The notes beneath the pieces are model-generated. The model did not search any database. It was given only the letters and a program-made list of their open reading frames with translations, and was not told where the DNA came from. DNA of 64,000 nucleotides from Roseiarcus sp963794155 (GTDB lineage Bacteria > Pseudomonadota > Alphaproteobacteria > Rhizobiales > Beijerinckiaceae), in assembly GCA_963794155.1 (NCBI GenBank), contig CAWCCX010000009.1, positions 1 through 64,000 of the forward strand. Direction: 5' to 3'. A program made the translations under genes and the position numbers. Positions 20,933 through 28,030 of this stretch are shown here, in pieces. Every line of letters begins with the position of its first letter. The stretch's first letter is position 1.

Positions 20933-21229
20933 CTACGCCCCGGCAATGATCGCCTTGAGGAAGGCGACATGGCGGGCGAAGGCGGCCCGGCCCGCCATGC
21001 TCGCCTTGACGGTGGTGCGCGGGCGTCGAGCCACGAAGGCCTTGGTCACTTCGACATAGCCCGCGCGCGCCAGGTGATCGAGATGCGCGCCGAGGTTGCC
21101 GTCGGTCGCGCCGGTTAGGCCTTTTAGGCGAGTGAAGTCGAGGCCGTCCTCGCCGGGATCGAGCGCGGTCAGCGCCGCCATCACTCTGAGACGGATCGGC
21201 TGATGGATGACGTCGTCCGGCCCGTCCAT
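20933..21229 (-). CDS. Small winged-helix transcriptional regulator
   Basis: This 98-residue DNA-binding protein resembles the ArsR/MarR-like winged-helix (HTH_34) group. It starts with DVIHQPIRLRVMAALTAL, typical of the first helix of such regulators. The recognition region is FTRLKGLTGATDGNLGAHLDHLA and the wing is GYVEVTKAFVARRPRTTV. It lacks metal-binding Cys motifs. It lies four bases downstream of a membrane-protein gene. Pairs of such a regulator with a multi-TM protein are common, and the regulator probably controls its own operon. Confidence 0.85.
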   Translation of the reverse strand: MDGPDDVIHQPIRLRVMAALTALDPGEDGLDFTRLKGLTGATDGNLGAHLDHLARAGYVEVTKAFVARRPRTTVKASMAGRAAFARHVAFLKAIIAGA

Positions 21230-21233
21230 CGCT

Positions 21234-21779
21234 TCAGGCCCGCCGCATCCAGAGGCCGCACAAGATGTACCCGCCGCCGGTGACCAGGGCGAGCCAGAGA
21301 GCGAACGCTTCGCCCGACCACAAATATCCAGCCAGGATCAAGGCGGTCAGGCCAAGGCCGATCGCGGTGAAGGCCCATCCCAGCCACAGTCCGGCGACCG
21401 CGTAGCCGAACAGGAACAGCGTCGGCCAGAACGCCATTTGCTGGCGCGGGCTGAAATCCCCGATGAGGTCCGCCCAGATCCAGCCGAAAGCGTAGAATAA
21501 GAGGAACGCCGCCAGCGTTCTGAGCGGCAGGCGCGCGCCCGGGCCGCCGTATCGCAGAATGGCGATCGTGCCGGCGACGCCGATCGCGTCGATGAGGAAC
21601 CAGCGCGAGCCGAACCATGCTGGCCAGATCGCGATCAGGCCGTAGCGCGCGAGGTCGACCAGTCCCCACAGCATGATGATGAGGGCCGCATTGCGGTAGA
21701 TGCGCGATTGCTTGACCTTGGCGACGACGCTCTCGACGTCGGCGAGCATCGCGGCGGCTTCATCGGAGCGGATGGTCAT
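21234..21779 (-). CDS. Multi-pass membrane protein of unknown function
   Basis: This 181-residue protein has a short cytoplasmic N-terminus (MTIRSDEAAAMLADVESVV) and about six hydrophobic segments, for example ALIIMLWGLVDLARYGLIA and LAAFLLFYAFGWIWADLIG. No enzymatic motif is visible. It is directly upstream of the winged-helix gene and probably cotranscribed. I do not recognise a named family. Confidence 0.8.
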   Translation of the reverse strand: MTIRSDEAAAMLADVESVVAKVKQSRIYRNAALIIMLWGLVDLARYGLIAIWPAWFGSRWFLIDAIGVAGTIAILRYGGPGARLPLRTLAAFLLFYAFGWIWADLIGDFSPRQQMAFWPTLFLFGYAVAGLWLGWAFTAIGLGLTALILAGYLWSGEAFALWLALVTGGGYILCGLWMRRA

Positions 21780-21917
21780 GGGCGGCTCGCGCGCAAGGCG
21801 CCGGCGCCGGAGGCGGACTCTACGGGCTCGGGCAAAGGGCCGAGGCGGCGCCTGGAGGAAGAAATAGGCCGCCCAAAGGAGCGTGAACGGCGAAAGAAAG
21901 CGCGCGCCATGGGAGCC

Positions 21918-22919
21918 TCAGGCGCCGGGTTCGGCCATCGCCGCGAGGATCGCCTTGATCGCCTCCGGCCGATAGACAATCCCCATGTGGTCGACGCCGG
22001 GAACAATCGTCACCGGAGCCCCGAGCGGCGGCAAGGCGCGGCGGTAGGCCTCGGCGTCCATCAGCTCGTCGTCGGCGCCGGCGACGACCGCAACCCGGCC
22101 CTTGGCGCGCGCGAATGCGCCTTTCCAGTCGGGCGGGGCGGTATAGTTACGCAGCAGGCGGAAGGAATATTGGCTGGTCACGTTCATTTTCGCCTCTGGC
22201 GCATTGGCGAAAGCGATCGCCGGCAGCGACTGCGGCCAGTCGATCCCGATCCTTTCGAGGATGACGCTCGCGACGATGCGCGGCATGTCCGGCGACGCCC
22301 ATAGGCCCGGCCCTTCCGCCGGCCGGTTGGTCGGCGCAGAGTAGCCGAGATAGGGCGCGAGCAGCACGAAGCGGTCGAATTTTTCGCCGAGCGGGCTTCC
22401 GGCTATGCGCAGCGCAAACCCGCCGCCCGCCGAATGGCCGATCAGCGACATGCGGGCGGCCGGGTAGGACTTGCGCAGCTCGGCGACGAGGTCGGCGAGG
22501 TCGTCGTCGAGCTGGCCCGCATAGGCGACATCCCCGCGGGTCCCAGAGGCGCCGTGGCCGCGGACGTCGAGCGCGATCGCGGTCACGCCCGCGCCGGCGA
22601 GCGCCGTCGAGACCGCATGCATTTCAATCGAGCTGCCGGACGAGCCATGCGCCACGATCGCGATCCGGTCTCGCGCTCCGCCGGCGGCGGGATAGAGCCG
22701 ATAGGCGAGCCAGGTCCCGTCGCGGGCCTGGAAGCGGCTGAGTTCGGGCGCGCCCCCGACGTCGATCCGCGCCGCGCCTTCGTGAATCGAGGCGAGGGTC
22801 GGCGGCGGGCGCACCGGCGAGGCCAGCATCAGAGCCGCCGCGATCGCCGCAGCGCCAACCAGGGCGAGGAGCCCGAGGACCATATGAGTGAGGGCTGAGA
22901 CTGACATTACCGGCTCCAT
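21918..22919 (-). CDS. Alpha/beta hydrolase, membrane-anchored or exported
   Basis: This 333-residue serine hydrolase has an N-terminal hydrophobic segment (residues about 10-32) that may be a signal anchor. The nucleophile elbow is GHSAGGGFAL, the acidic residue is in VVAGADDELMDAEAY and the catalytic His in VPGVDHMGIV. The oxyanion region is AHGSSGSSIEMHAV. This fits the Hydrolase_4 / monoacylglycerol-lipase-like group; the substrate is unknown. A 10-bp-arm palindrome directly upstream suggests tight repression. Confidence 0.9.
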   Translation of the reverse strand: MEPVMSVSALTHMVLGLLALVGAAAIAAALMLASPVRPPPTLASIHEGAARIDVGGAPELSRFQARDGTWLAYRLYPAAGGARDRIAIVAHGSSGSSIEMHAVSTALAGAGVTAIALDVRGHGASGTRGDVAYAGQLDDDLADLVAELRKSYPAARMSLIGHSAGGGFALRIAGSPLGEKFDRFVLLAPYLGYSAPTNRPAEGPGLWASPDMPRIVASVILERIGIDWPQSLPAIAFANAPEAKMNVTSQYSFRLLRNYTAPPDWKGAFARAKGRVAVVAGADDELMDAEAYRRALPPLGAPVTIVPGVDHMGIVYRPEAIKAILAAMAEPGA

Positions 22920-22920
22920 G

Positions 22921-22949
22921 CAGATTACTCTTTATAACAGAGTAATCTG
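22921..22949 (-). promoter_or_regulatory. Palindromic operator in the hydrolase promoter
   Basis: CAGATTACTC (22921-22930) and GAGTAATCTG (22940-22949) are perfect inverted arms separated by nine A/T-rich bases. On the minus strand the spacer contains TTATAAA, a plausible -10 box, only a few bases from the hydrolase start at 22919. The size and symmetry suit a TetR-type repressor, but no such gene is next to it; the IS3 insertion and repeat array lie where one might have been. Confidence 0.7.
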
Positions 22950-23210
22950 GCAATGTCAACGTCGGATTTATTAAAACAAAATCAAAATGAGGTATATAAA
23001 AGCTGCAGAAAAACGAATTTTTTTCCGCGCCGCCAAGTTCGAATGCCCAGAATAGCATGAATCCTGATTCTGGAAAAGATAAATATGACAAGTCTTTGAA
23101 AAGAATACGATTAAACCCCTCGCCCGGCCGCGGTCGTTACCGGAAAAGGCCGGGAGCCGGCGGCCAGGGCCGGACTTCGTAATCGAGAAAACGCCCTCGA
23201 AAGGGAGAAA
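22950..23210. other. AT-rich gene-free stretch
   Basis: The first 150 bases are clearly poorer in GC than the surroundings (runs such as TTATTAAAACAAAATCAAAATG) and contain no supported gene. It looks like imported or remnant DNA next to the IS3 element. Confidence 0.45.
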
Positions 23211-23244
23211 TAGCAGGGAACTGAGCAGGGAATTTTCTCTCCCG
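23211..23244 (+). repeat. Left part of a tandem repeat array split by IS3
   Basis: It contains AGCAGGGAA at 23212 and a full unit GAGCAGGGAATTTTCTCT beginning at 23223. The unit continues as a tandem array on the other side of the IS at 24499. The final CCCG (23241-23244) is repeated at 24499-24502 as the IS target duplication. Confidence 0.75.
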
Positions 23245-23322
23245 TGGAGTGGGCCCCTTGGGGCGGACAATCGGGCGAGAGGGAATTGACGGTGGGGCCG
23301 GGCTTTCGAAAGAAGGAAGCCC

Positions 23323-23672
23323 ATGGCCAAGCACCGCACTACGGCATCGAGTTCAAGCGCCAGGTCGCTCAGGAGTTCCTGGCCGGCGAGACGCTTCACG
23401 AGCTCGCCAAGCGCCATGACGTTTACCGAAACCTGATCCGGATCTGGGTTCAGAAGTACGAAGCTGGCGAGTTCGAGGATGATGCGGCCGCCGCCGATCT
23501 GCTTCAGCAATACGAAGCCCGGATCGCGGCGCTTGAGCAACTCGTTGGCAAGCAGGCGCTGGAGCTCGAGTTTCTAAAGGGGGCTGTGAAAAGCGCGCCC
23601 CGGCCGAGAAACGCGACTATGTCCGTCATTGTCGGCCCCCCGGCCTCAGCATCGCAAAAGGATGCCGGCTGA
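23323..23672 (+). CDS. IS3 OrfA (helix-turn-helix protein), 5' end disturbed
   Basis: The coding frame reads IEFKRQVAQEFLAGETLHEL, then RNLIRIWVQKYEAGEF and an Ala/Leu-rich leucine-zipper stretch with GKQALELEFLKGA, typical of IS3 OrfA. The expected start ATGGCCAAGCACCGC at 23323 is in a different frame from IEFKRQ, so a small indel lies near 23338-23346. Alternatively translation starts at the GTG at 23244. The 3' end has CAAAAGG at about 23656, a slippery site that by -1 shifting would join OrfA to OrfB (reading KGCRLMGIARSS). Functionality is uncertain. Confidence 0.75.
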
Positions 23673-24469
23673 TGGGGATCGCCCGCTCCTCCTTTTACGA
23701 AGAGCCGATTGTGGCCCACGACGACACCGCGATCGTCGAGGCGATCGCGGCGATCTGCGACGAGTTCGAAGCCTATGGCTGGAGGCGGGTTCGCGCCGAG
23801 CTGCGGCATCGAGGGATGATCGTCAATCACAAGAAGGTCCGCCGGCTGATGCGCGAGCACGACCTTCAGCCCCGCCGGCGCCGGCGCTATGGCGCCACGA
23901 CCGACAGCGACCACGATCAGCCGATCTATCCCAATCGGACCAAAGACCTGGCGATCGACGGACCGAACCAGCTCTGGGTCGCGGACATAACCTACGTCGC
24001 CATCGTCGAGGGCTTCGCTTACCTCGCGGTCATTCTCGACGCCTGGTCCCGCCGGGCGGTCGGCTATGCGATCAGCCGCTCGATCGACGTTCGCCTGACG
24101 CTGGCCGCGCTCAATGCGGCGGTCGAACGCCGCAAGCCTCCTCCCGGCTGCGTCCACCACTCAGATCGCGGTTCGCAATACGCCGCTCAGGCCTATCGGG
24201 AAGCCTTGCTTGGCTGCGGTCTTGTCGGCTCGATGGGGCGCAGAGGCAATCCTTACGACAACGCCAAAGCCGAGAGCTTCATCAAGACCCTCAAGGTCGA
24301 AGCCGTCTATCCGATGGCCTATGAAACCTTCGCCGATGTCGCCCAGGACCTTCCGCGCTTCCTCGACGAGGTCTACAACCGACGCCGCCTCCATTCCGCC
24401 CTGGGCTATCTCAGCCCGCAACAGTTCGAGGACCGTAACCCCCGGCCCACGGTCAAATCAGCTGCCTGA
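23672..24469 (+). CDS. IS3 OrfB, DDE integrase domain
   Basis: This is the catalytic half of the IS3 transposase: 265 residues with an HTH_21 region (YGWRRVRAELRHRGMIVNHK) and an rve integrase core. The DDE residues are in LWVADITYVA, HHSDRGSQYAA and NAKAESFIKTLK. The C-terminus EVYNRRRLHSALGYLSPQQF is typical. Its ATG overlaps the orfA stop (TGATG), and it is probably made mainly as an OrfAB fusion by -1 frameshifting at CAAAAGG. Confidence 0.95.
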   Translation: MGIARSSFYEEPIVAHDDTAIVEAIAAICDEFEAYGWRRVRAELRHRGMIVNHKKVRRLMREHDLQPRRRRRYGATTDSDHDQPIYPNRTKDLAIDGPNQLWVADITYVAIVEGFAYLAVILDAWSRRAVGYAISRSIDVRLTLAALNAAVERRKPPPGCVHHSDRGSQYAAQAYREALLGCGLVGSMGRRGNPYDNAKAESFIKTLKVEAVYPMAYETFADVAQDLPRFLDEVYNRRRLHSALGYLSPQQFEDRNPRPTVKSAA

Positions 24470-24498
24470 TCCCTGTCCGCCCCAAGGGGCCCACTCCA

Positions 24499-24585
24499 CC
24501 CGAGCAGGGAATTTTCTCTGCCCGAGCAGGGAATTTTTTTGCCCGAGCAGGGAATTTTTTGTCGCGAGCAGGGACCTTCGGACGA
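24499..24585 (+). repeat. Tandem repeat array, 21-22 bp unit
   Basis: Four copies begin at 24501, 24523, 24544 and 24565, each CGAGCAGGGAATTTT or close (the last diverges after CGAGCAGGGA). The complete unit GCAGGGAATTTTCTCTGC is itself nearly palindromic. With the copy left of the IS3 element the array had at least five units. No function is known to me. It is not CRISPR: there are no unique spacers. Confidence 0.8.
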
Positions 24586-24623
24586 CGAACGGGCGCCGCT
24601 GGCTCGACGCGACGGGCGCCTCC

Positions 24624-25652
24624 TTATCCCACCCAGTCCAGCACGATCTTCCCGCTCTCGCCGCGGCGCATGATCTCGAACCCTTCGAGAAACCGGCTCG
24701 CCGGCAGGCGGTGGGTGATGACCTTGCGCACGTCGAGGCCGCTTTCCAGCATCGCGATCATCTTGTGCCAGGTCTCGAACATCTCGCGGCCGTAGATTCC
24801 CTTGATGGTGAGCTGCTTGAAGATGACCTTGTTCCAGTCGACGAGGGCAGGCTTCGCCGGCAGGCCAAGCAGGGCGACGCGGCCGCCCACGATGATGGCG
24901 TCGAACAATTGATCGAACGCCGCCGGCGCGCCGCTCATCTCGAGCGCGACGTCGAAGCCTTCGGTCATCTTGAGCCGGCTCATGGTTTCCTTGAGGTCGG
25001 CCTTCGACACGTCGACCGCGACGACGTCAGCGACTTCTTCGGCGAGCTTGAGGCGGCGCGGGTTGATGTCGGTGATGACGACATGGCGCGCGCCGACATG
25101 GCGGGCGACGGCCCCGGCCATGATGCCGATCGGCCCGGCCCCGGTGATCAGCACGTCCTCGCCGACGAGGTCGAAGGCGAGCGCGGTATGGACCGCGTTG
25201 CCGAGCGGATCGAGGATCGCGCCGAGCTCGTCGTCGACGTCGTCGGGCAGCGGCACGATGTTGAACGCCGGCACGCGCACATATTCGGCGAAGGCGCCGG
25301 GGATGTTGACGCCGATGCCGCGCGTCTCCGGGTCGAGGTGATAGCGCCCGCCGCGCGCGGCGCGGCTTCGCATGCCGATCACGTGGCCCTCGCCCGAGAC
25401 GCGCTGGCCGACCCTGAGGCGCTTCACGTTCGCGCCAACTTCGGCGATCTCGCCCGAATATTCATGCCCGATCGTCATCGGGGTCGGGATCGTCTTCCGC
25501 GCCCAGTCGTCCCAGTTGAAGATGTGGACGTCGGTGCCGCAGATCCCGGTCTTGTGCACCTTCACCAGCACGTCTTCGGGACCGATGTCCGGGACCGGCT
25601 GCTGTTCGAGCCACAGGCCGGGTTCCGGCTTTTCCTTGACGAGGGCGCGCAT
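24624..25652 (-). CDS. tdh: L-threonine 3-dehydrogenase
   Basis: This zinc-dependent medium-chain dehydrogenase oxidises L-threonine to 2-amino-3-ketobutyrate with NAD, which Kbl then splits to glycine and acetyl-CoA. Catalytic zinc ligands are Cys38 (KTGICGTD) and His63-Glu64 (IGHEYSG). The Rossmann motif is ITGAGPIGIMAGAVARHVGA. I start at MRALVKEKPEPGLWL; a TTG 36 bases upstream is unlikely. The structural-zinc loop, which in E. coli Tdh holds four Cys, reads GHVIGMRSRAARGGRYHLD here and has none. A truncated second copy lies at 27729, and kbl is 3.4 kb away instead of adjacent. Confidence 0.92.
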   Translation of the reverse strand: MRALVKEKPEPGLWLEQQPVPDIGPEDVLVKVHKTGICGTDVHIFNWDDWARKTIPTPMTIGHEYSGEIAEVGANVKRLRVGQRVSGEGHVIGMRSRAARGGRYHLDPETRGIGVNIPGAFAEYVRVPAFNIVPLPDDVDDELGAILDPLGNAVHTALAFDLVGEDVLITGAGPIGIMAGAVARHVGARHVVITDINPRRLKLAEEVADVVAVDVSKADLKETMSRLKMTEGFDVALEMSGAPAAFDQLFDAIIVGGRVALLGLPAKPALVDWNKVIFKQLTIKGIYGREMFETWHKMIAMLESGLDVRKVITHRLPASRFLEGFEIMRRGESGKIVLDWVG

Positions 25653-25821
25653 GGGGATTGGAATAAGCGGTGGTGGCCTTATGGTCAAAGACCCGTGGAC
25701 CGGCCAGACCCCTCATTCGGCGCTCCGCGCCATCTTCTCTCGACGGGAGGAGGGAGAAGCGGCCAGTTATATGCTTAAGCCGCACCCGAAGCATACTTGT
25801 CGGAGCGGCGCTGCAACGCGC

Positions 25822-26070
25822 CTAAGCGCGCAAGGGTCCGTCCGCAAAAACCTGAGGCTCGCCCGAGATGTCCGGTACGGCGACGATCTCGTATTCCCTG
25901 GCGCTGCGCTCGAACGGTTCGGCCTTGCTCTTGATCCGGTACGCGCGCAACCGCACATCGTCGGCGGGTTGCACCCGCAACACTTCGAAGGGGCCGATCG
26001 GCTTGGACGCGGGGGTCGCGCTCTTATCGAACATTACGAATTGGCCGACGGCAAATTTTTGCCCGCTCAT
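25822..26070 (-). CDS. Small conserved hypothetical protein
   Basis: This protein of about 82 residues starts MSGQKFAVGQFVMFDKSATP. TAAGG precedes the ATG at 26070, and an ATG at 26094 would add eight residues. It contains a beta-rich pattern (GPFEVLRVQPADDVRLRAYRIKSKAEPFERSAREYEIV) suggesting a small SH3- or KOW-like barrel. No Cys, membrane or signal features. I have seen similar short proteins in Hyphomicrobiales but know no function. Confidence 0.7.
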   Translation of the reverse strand: MSGQKFAVGQFVMFDKSATPASKPIGPFEVLRVQPADDVRLRAYRIKSKAEPFERSAREYEIVAVPDISGEPQVFADGPLRA

Positions 26071-26206
26071 TTTTGGCGCCTTAAGGTTAAGCAAAAGGGC
26101 CAGGATAAATCCTGACCCCTCCGATCACCCGACGATTGTCAGCGGTGACCCACCGTCGGCGCCGGTACATCCGCGGTCGCCGTCAGCGTCATTCGCAACC
26201 GCCCTG

Positions 26207-26416
26207 TCAGGCGGCCTGAAGTTTGTCGGCGGACATTTTGCCCGACCGCGTATCCTTGACGAGCTCGTAGCTGATCTTCTGACCCTCTTGCAGGTCGCTC
26301 AATCCGGCGCGTTCAATCGCACTGACATGAACGAAAGCGTCGCTGCCCCCGTCGTCAGGTTGAATGAAGCCGAAGCCCTTCGTTGCGTTGTACCACTTCA
26401 CTGTGCCAGTCGTCAT
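26207..26416 (-). CDS. Cold-shock protein, CspA family
   Basis: This 69-residue single-stranded nucleic acid chaperone has the cold-shock fold: MTTGTVKWYNATKGFGFIQP with RNP1 (KGFGFI) and RNP2 (DAFVHVSA). AAGGGA is placed properly before the ATG. The 5' untranslated region has a short perfect hairpin. It is monocistronic. Confidence 0.96.
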   Translation of the reverse strand: MTTGTVKWYNATKGFGFIQPDDGGSDAFVHVSAIERAGLSDLQEGQKISYELVKDTRSGKMSADKLQAA

Positions 26417-26449
26417 GGCGATCCCTTTCAGATGTCAACATGAAGATGC

Positions 26450-26468
26450 GATTTCGCGACGCGAAATC
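26450..26468 (-). promoter_or_regulatory. Hairpin in the 5' region of the cold-shock gene
   Basis: GATTTCGC (26450-26457) and GCGAAATC (26461-26468) are perfect 8-bp arms around a three-base loop, 34 bases upstream of the cold-shock ATG. It may lie in the 5' leader of the csp mRNA, where structured leaders are common, or be an operator. No experimental inference is possible from sequence. Confidence 0.45.
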
Positions 26469-26624
26469 ACACCGTTTCGATTTTGGGGGAAAGCCTCGAC
26501 ATGAGCGATGGAATCGCACAAGGCAAAAGTAGTCCAGCCGAATTCGAGATTTCTAGATGGGGATCAGAGGTCGCCAAATCAAGGCGTAGAGAACCAATTG
26601 TTTTCGAAACCAACTGCGTCGATC

Positions 26625-26898
26625 GCGTTGACCGCGAAGTCGATGTCCTGCGAGTTCAGCGCCGCCGACATTTACGTGCGGATGCGGGCCTGGCCCTTGG
26701 GCGCCACCGGGAAGAAGAAGCCGGCCACGAAGAGACCGCGCGCGTCGAGCGTCCTGCGCCAGCCTCGCCTCGCCCACCATCACCGGAATCATCGGCGTCT
26801 CGCCGGACAGAACCTTGAAGCCCGCCTTCTCAACGCCTGAGGGAAACCGGCGCGCGTGCGCTTGCAACAGCGCGCGCCGGTCGTCGGCGCCGGCGAAT
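26625..26898 (-). pseudogene. kbl remnant (C-terminal quarter, decayed)
   Basis: The minus strand aligns base by base with the 3' part of the intact kbl at 29080-29370, with many substitutions and small indels. Recognisable pieces are LQAHARRFPSGVEKAGFKVL and SGETPMIPVMVGEARLAQDA, followed by a frameshifted copy of the Kbl end. Homology stops at 26898, next to a dispersed repeat at 26900. It is a dead partial duplicate. Confidence 0.88.
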
Positions 26899-26899
26899 T

Positions 26900-26936
26900 G
26901 GATTGCTTCGTCGCTGCGTTCCTCGCAATGACGGCG
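26900..26936. repeat. Dispersed repeat (GGATTGCTTCG...CGCAATGACGG)
   Basis: The sequence GGATTGCTTCG...CTCGCAATGACGGCG closely matches the right half of the palindromic repeat at 43487-43599. It is a common intergenic repeat type in alphaproteobacteria. It sits exactly at the edge of the kbl remnant. Confidence 0.7.
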
Positions 26937-26961
26937 GCGGTTCAGCTCGATCGCATGCGCC

Positions 26962-27690
26962 CTAAAGGTCGAAATTGGTCGGCATCATGACCACGTCGCG
27001 AATCGTCATGCCGCGTGGCCGAGTCAGCATGAACATCACCACATTGGCCACTTCGCCGGCCTCAAGCAGGCTTCCGGACTCCTTGGCTTCCTTCAGCTTC
27101 TCCGGCGGCCAGTCCGCGAGCAGCGAAGTGATAACCGGGCCCGGCGAGATCGAGCCGACGCGAATGCCGTGCTTGCACACCTGTCGCCGCACCGTCTGGA
27201 CAAAGCAGTTGATCGCCCATTTGGAAGACGCGTAGACCGGCTCCCACGGCGTCGGAAAATGGGCTGCAAGCGAGCTCGTGACGATGATGTCGCCGGTCCG
27301 GCGCGCGATCATGTGCGGCAGCGCGTCGTGTACGTTCTTCATAACGACGTTGACGTTGAGGTTCAGCATCCGGTCGATCGCCGCATTGTCGGCGTCCACC
27401 AGGTCGCCGCCGACGTAGATGCCGGCGTTGGCGTGCAGGATGTCGAGCCGGCCCGCCTTGTCGAGAATTCTCGGGACGAGCGAGGCGCAATCCTTGGGGT
27501 CGAGCAGGTCGACGATGAGCGGGATCACCGCCTCGCCGTGCCTCTCGCTGAGCTTCTTCAGCGCCGCTTCGTCGCGGTCGACCATCGCCACGCGGGCGCC
27601 CAGCGCCAGCATGGCCTCGGAGCTGGCCAGCCCGATGCCGGACGCTGCCCCGGTTACCGCCGCGACCTTGCCCGCCAATTCTCCGGCCAT
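26962..27690 (-). CDS. SDR-family ribitol 2-dehydrogenase-like protein
   Basis: This short-chain dehydrogenase has 242 residues: NAD-binding TGAASGIGLA, DRDEAALKKL, the HANAGIYVGG block, catalytic Ser (VTSSLAAHF) and Tyr-x3-Lys (YASSKWAI). The length and the unusual blocks LDILHANAGIYVGG and TIRDVVMMPTNFDL match remembered Klebsiella ribitol dehydrogenase (HANAGAYIGG; VRDIVILP), so NAD-dependent oxidation of ribitol or a similar polyol is the best guess. GGAGG precedes the ATG. The gene sits precisely between remnants of tdh and kbl, so it arrived by insertion or rearrangement. Confidence 0.85.
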   Translation of the reverse strand: MAGELAGKVAAVTGAASGIGLASSEAMLALGARVAMVDRDEAALKKLSERHGEAVIPLIVDLLDPKDCASLVPRILDKAGRLDILHANAGIYVGGDLVDADNAAIDRMLNLNVNVVMKNVHDALPHMIARRTGDIIVTSSLAAHFPTPWEPVYASSKWAINCFVQTVRRQVCKHGIRVGSISPGPVITSLLADWPPEKLKEAKESGSLLEAGEVANVVMFMLTRPRGMTIRDVVMMPTNFDL

Positions 27691-27728
27691 GGTTTCCTCC
27701 TTCGTGGGGCGCCCGAGCGCCGCGGGAA

Positions 27729-27889
27729 TTCTCTTCTGCGCCCATTCGTCCCAGTTTAAATATGCACGTCGGTGCCGCAGATGCTGGTCTTGTGCACCTT
27801 CACCAGCACGTCGTCCGGGCCGATCTCGGGATCGGCTGGTCTTCGAGCCATAGGCCTGACTCAGGCTTTTCCTTGACGAGGGCGCGCAC
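27729..27889 (-). pseudogene. tdh remnant (N-terminal about 55 codons)
   Basis: The minus strand matches the first part of tdh (25498-25650): VRALVKEKPESGLWLEDQP, DDVLVKVHKTSICGTDVHI and NWDEWAQKRIP. The start codon has become GTG, a frameshift lies in the CCGAGATCGG stretch and another base is lost before NWDEW. Homology ends at RIP, about 40 bases before the SDR start. It is a dead second copy of tdh. Confidence 0.9.
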
Positions 27890-28030
27890 TGTTTTTCTCC
27901 AATACGCTGGCGCAAATCACTCAGTGCGGGTAGGTTTCCTCAGCGCCAAGGCCTTTGCCTAGAGGCATCCGCAAGACTCTGCATGCGACTTAGGTACACT
28001 CTTTGAGCGGGCCCTGGTGGAGGGACGTGT

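Larger units (their letters stand above)
23245..24498 (+). mobile_element. IS3-family insertion sequence
   Basis: Both ends carry the same terminal inverted repeat, starting TGGAGTGGGCCCCTTGGGGC, read from 23245 and, inverted, ending at 24498. A 4-bp direct repeat CCCG flanks it (23241-23244 and 24499-24502), as expected for IS3 insertion. The element contains overlapping orfA and orfB with a slippery sequence between them. The clean ends and target duplication indicate a fairly recent insertion. Confidence 0.9.

Noticed and set aside
24499..24585. Possible CRISPR array
   Set aside because: Units are contiguous tandem repeats without unique spacers, and no cas genes are present.
24114..25778. 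554-residue open frame crossing IS3, the repeat array and tdh
   Set aside because: It is out of frame with orfB and antisense to tdh; a chance frame.
26553..26867. Hypothetical protein gene of 104 residues
   Set aside because: It is the decayed copy of the kbl 3' end, not an independent gene.
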